A stretch of 14,813 bases of DNA from JANNVZ01 sp031418455. Lineage in GTDB: Bacteria; Bacteroidota; Bacteroidia; Flavobacteriales_D; Sanyastnellaceae. The notes under the pieces were generated by a model. It saw only the letters and a list, made by a program, of their open reading frames with translations. It was not told the DNA's origin and searched no databases. The DNA is taken from contig JANOXJ010000104.1 of assembly GCA_031418455.1 (NCBI GenBank), positions 1 to 14,813 of the forward strand, in the 5' to 3' direction. This document shows, in pieces, positions 13,638 to 14,813 of this stretch (positions are counted from its first letter, which is position 1; each line of letters starts with the position of its first letter). Made by a program: the position numbers and the translations under genes.

Positions 13638-14165
13638 CTATTTGGTAGTGGTGCTGCCAAACTCAACACCTAGTTTTTCATATTCAATATCGTTAGGTTC
13701 CCACAGTTCAATTTTGTTTCCCTCTATGTCCATTATATGAATGAATTTGCCATAACTAACCGCCTCTATTGTGTCGCAAATGGTTACTCCGTCTTTTTTT
13801 AGTTGTTCCACCAAACTTGCCAGGTCCGCCACTCTGTAGTTTATCATAAATTCTTTTGTAGATGGTTCAAAGTATTTGGTTGTTTCTTTAAATGGACTCC
13901 ATTGCGAAAAACCTTTCTTAGTGCTATCGGCACCTTGGTACCACTCAAAAACAGAACCGTAATCATTAGTGTTTAAACCAAGGTTTTTCTGATACCATTC
14001 TCTTACTTTTTTAGGGTCTTTACATTTAAAAAATATCCCGCCAATACCTGTCACCTTTTTCAATTCAGTATTTTCGTTGTTGGTTTGATGTATATAATTG
14101 TTAACGGCAAAGCCAAGTCCAAATGATGTAGCCAGCGCTAAAATGAGTAGTGGTATTTTTTTCAT
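13638..14165 (-). CDS. VOC (glyoxalase/dioxygenase fold) protein with N-terminal signal or anchor
   Basis: A 175-aa protein. Residues about 38-158 form one vicinal-oxygen-chelate unit of two beta-alpha-beta-beta-beta halves: TGIGGIFFKCKDPKKVREWY (39-58), KEFMINYRVADLASLVEQL (104-122) and GKFIHIMDIEGNKIELWEP (139-157). The final-strand Glu of IELWEP is at a usual metal-ligand position. The first-strand His typical of metal-binding VOC enzymes is replaced within GIGGIFF, so an active metal site is doubtful. Unusually, residues 1-22 are a signal-like hydrophobic segment (MKKIPLLILALATSFGLGFA) followed by a polar linker, placing the domain in the periplasm or anchoring it in the membrane, whereas VOC proteins are normally cytosolic. 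It lies downstream of an arsenate reductase gene but 329 nt away, and lacks an obvious vicinal Cys pair as in ArsI lyases. Substrate is unknown. Confidence 0.87.
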   Translation of the reverse strand: MKKIPLLILALATSFGLGFAVNNYIHQTNNENTELKKVTGIGGIFFKCKDPKKVREWYQKNLGLNTNDYGSVFEWYQGADSTKKGFSQWSPFKETTKYFEPSTKEFMINYRVADLASLVEQLKKDGVTICDTIEAVSYGKFIHIMDIEGNKIELWEPNDIEYEKLGVEFGSTTTK

Positions 14166-14494
14166 TGTATTTGAATTATTGGTTGGTTTTATTTATAGCC
14201 TCTTTAAAAGTCATTCATAATTCTTTAAATGCTTATAAATAAACTCGATTTTCGTAGGCAATTCAAAAGTAATCAAAGTTGGGTTTTGGCTAATGCCCAG
14301 GCAGCGGTAATATGCGTTGGGGTGGTAGTAAAATTTAGAAATTATCAATTATCCCTATACTTTTTGGGACTTTTCGCAGCTTCTGCTTTTTGAACGAAGC
14401 ATCTAGCTGAGCGTAATACTCGTATCCATCGACCTGACAATTTATTCTGCTTGTAGTTTGCGACAGTTCTTCTTCCTTCGTGCATTAAGTAGTC
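14166..14494. other. Intergenic region between arsenate reductase and VOC genes, possible gene remnant
   Basis: These 329 nt contain no complete gene that I can support. On the minus strand two open stretches overlap in different frames: 14484-14335 (49 codons, no start codon, including NCQVDGYEYYAQLDASFKKQ) and 14348-14211 (45 codons with a TTG start, including NAYYRCLGISQNPTLITFEL). Both peptides look protein-like in composition. They could be the remains of one frameshifted gene or chance. A 46-codon ORF with ATG at about 14487 continues the arsC frame after its stop; it is rich in Arg and less convincing. No clear promoter box for the VOC gene was seen. Confidence 0.3.
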
Positions 14495-14813
14495 TTACAA
14501 GTTATCCGTTACAAACTGCTGAGAATAGCTTTTAATCATTTCTCTAACTAGTCTAAACTGATGTAATATTTCTTCTTCAGCCCCAACAGCTCTTGCTGGG
14601 TCAGGAAAGTTTTTATGAAACTGCCTTGCCTTTGTTGGGAAGTATGGGCAGCGTTCTTTGGCGTTGTCACATACAGTAATTACAAAATCGAAGTCAATGT
14701 TGAAATATTCGTCAATGTTGTTCGAAGTGTGATGAGAAATGTCAATGCCGTCTTCTTTCATTGTGGCAATTGCTCTCGGATTTACTCCGTGAGTTTCAAC
14801 ACCTGCACTATAA
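14495..14813 (-). CDS. arsC: Arsenate reductase, thioredoxin-coupled type (LMW phosphatase fold), 5'-truncated by window edge
   Basis: A cytoplasmic enzyme that reduces arsenate to arsenite for export. 106 residues are visible and the frame remains open to the window end (YSAGVETHGVNPRAIATMKE), so the start and the CX5R active-site loop lie beyond it; the Met at 14761 is internal. The resolving pair is present as TVCDNAKERCPYFP, with the two Cys six residues apart as in the thioredoxin-dependent ArsC family, where they relay the disulfide. FPDPA further on carries the expected catalytic-loop Asp. The C-terminus (EEILHQFRLVREMIKSYSQQ) is the usual final helix. Similarity to low-molecular-weight tyrosine phosphatases is expected from the shared fold, but the Cys pair favours arsenate reductase. 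Neighbouring ars genes, if any, would lie upstream beyond the window; downstream there is no efflux pump. Confidence 0.9.
   Translation of the reverse strand, partial: YSAGVETHGVNPRAIATMKEDGIDISHHTSNNIDEYFNIDFDFVITVCDNAKERCPYFPTKARQFHKNFPDPARAVGAEEEILHQFRLVREMIKSYSQQFVTDNL

Noticed and set aside
1..14813. CRISPR array, insertion sequence, tRNA or rRNA
   Set aside because: No regularly spaced direct repeats, transposase motifs, terminal inverted repeats, tRNA cloverleaf or rRNA-like segments were seen on either strand.

Overview
The window looks like a chromosomal segment of a Bacteroidota bacterium, probably a free-living, uncultured-type lineage. Four things point that way: two outer-membrane TonB-dependent receptors that begin with a carboxypeptidase-regulatory-like domain; two proteins ending in type IX secretion (T9SS) type A sorting domains; start codons preceded by A-rich sequence rather than a Shine-Dalgarno site; and promoter-like TAnnTTTG elements in front of several genes. 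The DNA is moderately AT-rich, and ATA is used very freely for isoleucine. No tRNA, rRNA, CRISPR array, insertion sequence or integrase was seen.

Left part (1-9962, all on +): the C-terminal two thirds of a cation P-type ATPase, cut by the window edge, is followed by two unrelated TonB-dependent receptors (809 and 944 aa) and a large secreted beta-helix/Ig-like/PKD protein with a T9SS signal (848 aa). The block ends at a clear hairpin-plus-T-tract terminator at about 9987-10015. No SusD-like lipoprotein accompanies either receptor, so these are not classic SusC/SusD glycan loci. The second receptor and the T9SS protein are adjacent and co-oriented, and they may act together at the cell surface (inference).

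Middle part (9963-11037): a structured intergenic stretch with a perfect 12-bp inverted repeat precedes a small two-helix membrane protein with TPR-like repeats. A second small membrane ORF follows 24 nt later, in the same frame and with a GTG start.

Right part (11038-14813, all on -): a T9SS-sorted protein interrupted by an in-frame TGA where a tryptophan is expected; an outer-membrane beta-barrel-like protein of the phenol-degradation MetA-pathway type; a four-helix membrane protein; a VOC (glyoxalase-fold) protein with an unusual N-terminal signal or anchor; and the C-terminal part of a thioredoxin-type arsenate reductase running off the end.

I see no convincing new defence, mobile or biosynthetic system. 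The items most worth a second look are the TGA-interrupted gene with a strong hairpin at its start, the P-type ATPase whose M6 ion-binding residues do not match the calcium-pump pattern, the EF-hand-like loop near the end of the second receptor, and several palindromes or structured intergenic stretches.
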